Shown piece after piece: positions 62,779 through 64,000 of a DNA stretch of 64,000 nucleotides. The DNA is taken from contig JARHVB010000025.1 of the NCBI GenBank assembly GCA_029222685.1, positions 93,394 to 157,393 on the forward strand, read 5' to 3'. How positions within the stretch are numbered: position 1 is the first letter of the stretch; the number at the start of each line of letters is the position of its first letter. Both the position numbers and the translations under genes were made by a program. A model generated the notes under the pieces. The model was not told the DNA's origin. It did no database searches and worked only from the letters and a program-made list of their open reading frames with translations. The stretch is from Terripilifer ovatus (lineage in GTDB: Bacteria > Pseudomonadota > Alphaproteobacteria > Rhizobiales > Beijerinckiaceae).

Positions 62779-63804
62779 TCATCGAAACGTCTTGCGGAAA
62801 ATATCCACCCATTTCGGCATGTTCTGGTCAAACTCTTCCTGCGAGATGAACACACCTTCAAATCTTTTACCATCCGGCAGAAGGGTCGGGTCTTTCGGCG
62901 GCACTTTCGGATTGGCCGAGAGATAATCGTTGTCGCGGAACAGGGTCTGGCCTTCCTCGCCGACCATGTAATCGAGGAACAGCCGCGCGGCGTTCGGATG
63001 CGGCGCGTCTTTCATCACCGACGCCGTGTTGAAGGTCATCAGCGCGGGACCGACCGGCAGCCATTTGGTCGGCGCGCCTTTTGCTGCGCTGATCACCGGA
63101 TGGTGATTGAACACCATGATGCCGAGCGCATATTCGCCGGCGATCACCTGATCGAGAATCTGCCGGGCGGCGACCGGATAGCCGGCGACATTCTGCGCCG
63201 CGAGCCTCGAGAGGTAGGCCGTGGCGCCCGCTTCGCCCCGCACCTTGTACATCAGCGCGATGAACCCCGGTCCGGCGGACGGCGACGGCGTCGAACCCCA
63301 GGCCATACGGCCCTTCCACTTAGGATCGAGCAGATCGTCCCAGGTCTTGGGCTCGTCCTGCGGCTTCACCAGGTCCGTGTTGATGGCGACCGTATTGACG
63401 AAAGCATTGGTGGCGACCCAATAGCGGTTGGCGTCGAACAGGTCCTTCGGCCATGTGGATACGAAATCCGGCAGCCATTGCGCCACCAGGCTCTCGCGCA
63501 GCAGCGGCGGCAGCGTGCCGGTGCCGTCGAAGACATCGGCCAGCACCCGACCGCCCTTCGCTTCGTTGAGAATGCGGATCGCCACGTCGGACGAATTCGC
63601 CCGCACATAGGTGATCTTGATGCCGTATTTCTTCTCGAAGGCCGCGACCAGCGGCGTGACGATCTGCGGGATCGTCTGCACCGTGTACCAGACGACCGTG
63701 CCTTCCTTTTTCGCGGCGGCGACAAGCGCCTCATCTGCTGCGAGGGCGGACGATGAAACGCCGATAGACAATGCCAGTCCTGCAAGCCACGCCCTGATCG
63801 TCAT
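62779..63804 (-). CDS. Iron(III)-type ABC substrate-binding protein
   Basis: A 341-residue periplasmic binding protein. Signal peptide (AWLAGLALSIGVSSSALA, then ADEAL) with GGGAGGGAAG ribosome site. The mature part shows EGTVVWYTVQTIPQIVTPLVAAFEKKYG, RANSSDVAIRILNEAKGG, and DDLLDPKWKGRMAWG, as in AfuA/FutA and related type II proteins. The family binds ferric iron or phosphonates and small organic acids; no conserved Tyr cluster is obvious, so the ligand is uncertain. No permease is in the window. Confidence 0.87.
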   Translation of the reverse strand: MTIRAWLAGLALSIGVSSSALAADEALVAAAKKEGTVVWYTVQTIPQIVTPLVAAFEKKYGIKITYVRANSSDVAIRILNEAKGGRVLADVFDGTGTLPPLLRESLVAQWLPDFVSTWPKDLFDANRYWVATNAFVNTVAINTDLVKPQDEPKTWDDLLDPKWKGRMAWGSTPSPSAGPGFIALMYKVRGEAGATAYLSRLAAQNVAGYPVAARQILDQVIAGEYALGIMVFNHHPVISAAKGAPTKWLPVGPALMTFNTASVMKDAPHPNAARLFLDYMVGEEGQTLFRDNDYLSANPKVPPKDPTLLPDGKRFEGVFISQEEFDQNMPKWVDIFRKTFR

Positions 63805-63873
63805 CGCTTCCCTCCCTTGCTGCTCTTTAAGAGTCTGATTGGCTCATTATTCTATCGTATGGCTTAAACCTTG

Positions 63874-63895
63874 GTGTCATTCCCGCTCGCGCCTG
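63874..63895. repeat. Truncated family B repeat at an insertion point
   Basis: GTGTCATTCCCGCTCGCGCC matches the start of a family B element but is cut off after about 22 bp, where unrelated sequence begins. Confidence 0.7.
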
Positions 63896-64000
63896 TGTGT
63901 AAAGTCCCAGGACATCCCTGACAGGTGTTCCGGGACATACCTTACACTTTTTCGGTCTCATTCAGGAGAACTTTCGGGTTCGTTGAGGTCGATGGTGGCG
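63896..64000. mobile_element. End of an insertion sequence (truncated by window)
   Basis: TGTGTAAAGTCCC begins a terminal sequence with inner inverted pair AGTCCCAGGACAT / GTTCCGGGACATACC, ending near ACCTTACAC. The interruption of a family B repeat at 63895 marks the junction. Short reading frames on the minus strand beyond 63960 may be the end of a transposase, but too little is present to assign a family. An IS481-like end is a guess. Confidence 0.5.

Overview
The window is a GC-rich chromosomal segment of an alphaproteobacterium, most likely of the order Hyphomicrobiales (Rhizobiales). Supporting signs are a CckA cell-cycle kinase close to recA-alaS, a recA promoter with the alphaproteobacterial LexA box (GAAC-N7-GAAC), a giant apolipoprotein-like protein of the GPR/RgsE type known only from polar-growing Rhizobiales, an Omp25/31-type porin-like protein, tripartite-tricarboxylate (Bug) binding proteins, and dense palindromic intergenic repeats. 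The genus cannot be fixed from this sequence; a Xanthobacteraceae/Nitrobacteraceae-like soil bacterium is my inference.

Layout. 0-13 kb: core genes cckA, recA and alaS, mixed with an SDR, two small enzymes or unknowns, an acyltransferase, a Bug binding protein and a CoxE-like VWA protein. 13-19.4 kb: amidohydrolase, cytochrome c, a GlsB-type membrane protein, the MoxR ATPase that normally partners the VWA protein, a SixA-like phosphatase, an unknown protein bracketed by two copies of a 130-bp palindromic repeat, and YcjX. 19.8-25.8 kb: alcohol dehydrogenase, outer-membrane barrel, orphan binding protein, YcjF-like (DUF697) protein, MsrQ and an acetyltransferase. 25.8-31 kb: an IclR regulator divergent from a catabolic operon (hydroxycinnamoyl-CoA hydratase/lyase-like enzyme, acyl-CoA dehydrogenase, class III CoA-transferase, Tat-exported Bug protein). 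The intergenic region has a near-consensus promoter whose 17-bp spacer is itself a perfect palindrome.

31-44 kb: ferredoxin-NADP reductase, 2Fe-2S ferredoxin and an Hpt protein; then the 2046-residue GPR-like protein with two separate repeat arrays and a CtrA-like box upstream; then a complete Mla-type lipid-transport operon (STAS-MlaE, MlaF, MlaD, PqiC-type lipoprotein). 44-52.5 kb: XRE-cupin regulator, EamA exporter, a divergent SDR lacking Tyr/Lys, two unknown proteins, two c-type cytochromes, a DegP-like protease with an apparent 3' frameshift, rhodanese and a split chromate transporter. 52.8-64 kb: glycerate kinase, a leaderless binding protein, a hydantoinase A/B-SDR operon, an ADP-forming acyl-CoA ligase, an iron-type binding protein, and the end of an insertion sequence cut by the window edge.

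The most interesting items are the GPR-like polarity protein and its possible CtrA control, the palindromic repeat family that brackets one gene and supplies the 3' end of another, the IclR promoter/operator architecture, and several broken or atypical genes. No CRISPR array, tRNA, rRNA or prophage was seen. Five substrate-binding proteins occur with no permease in the window.
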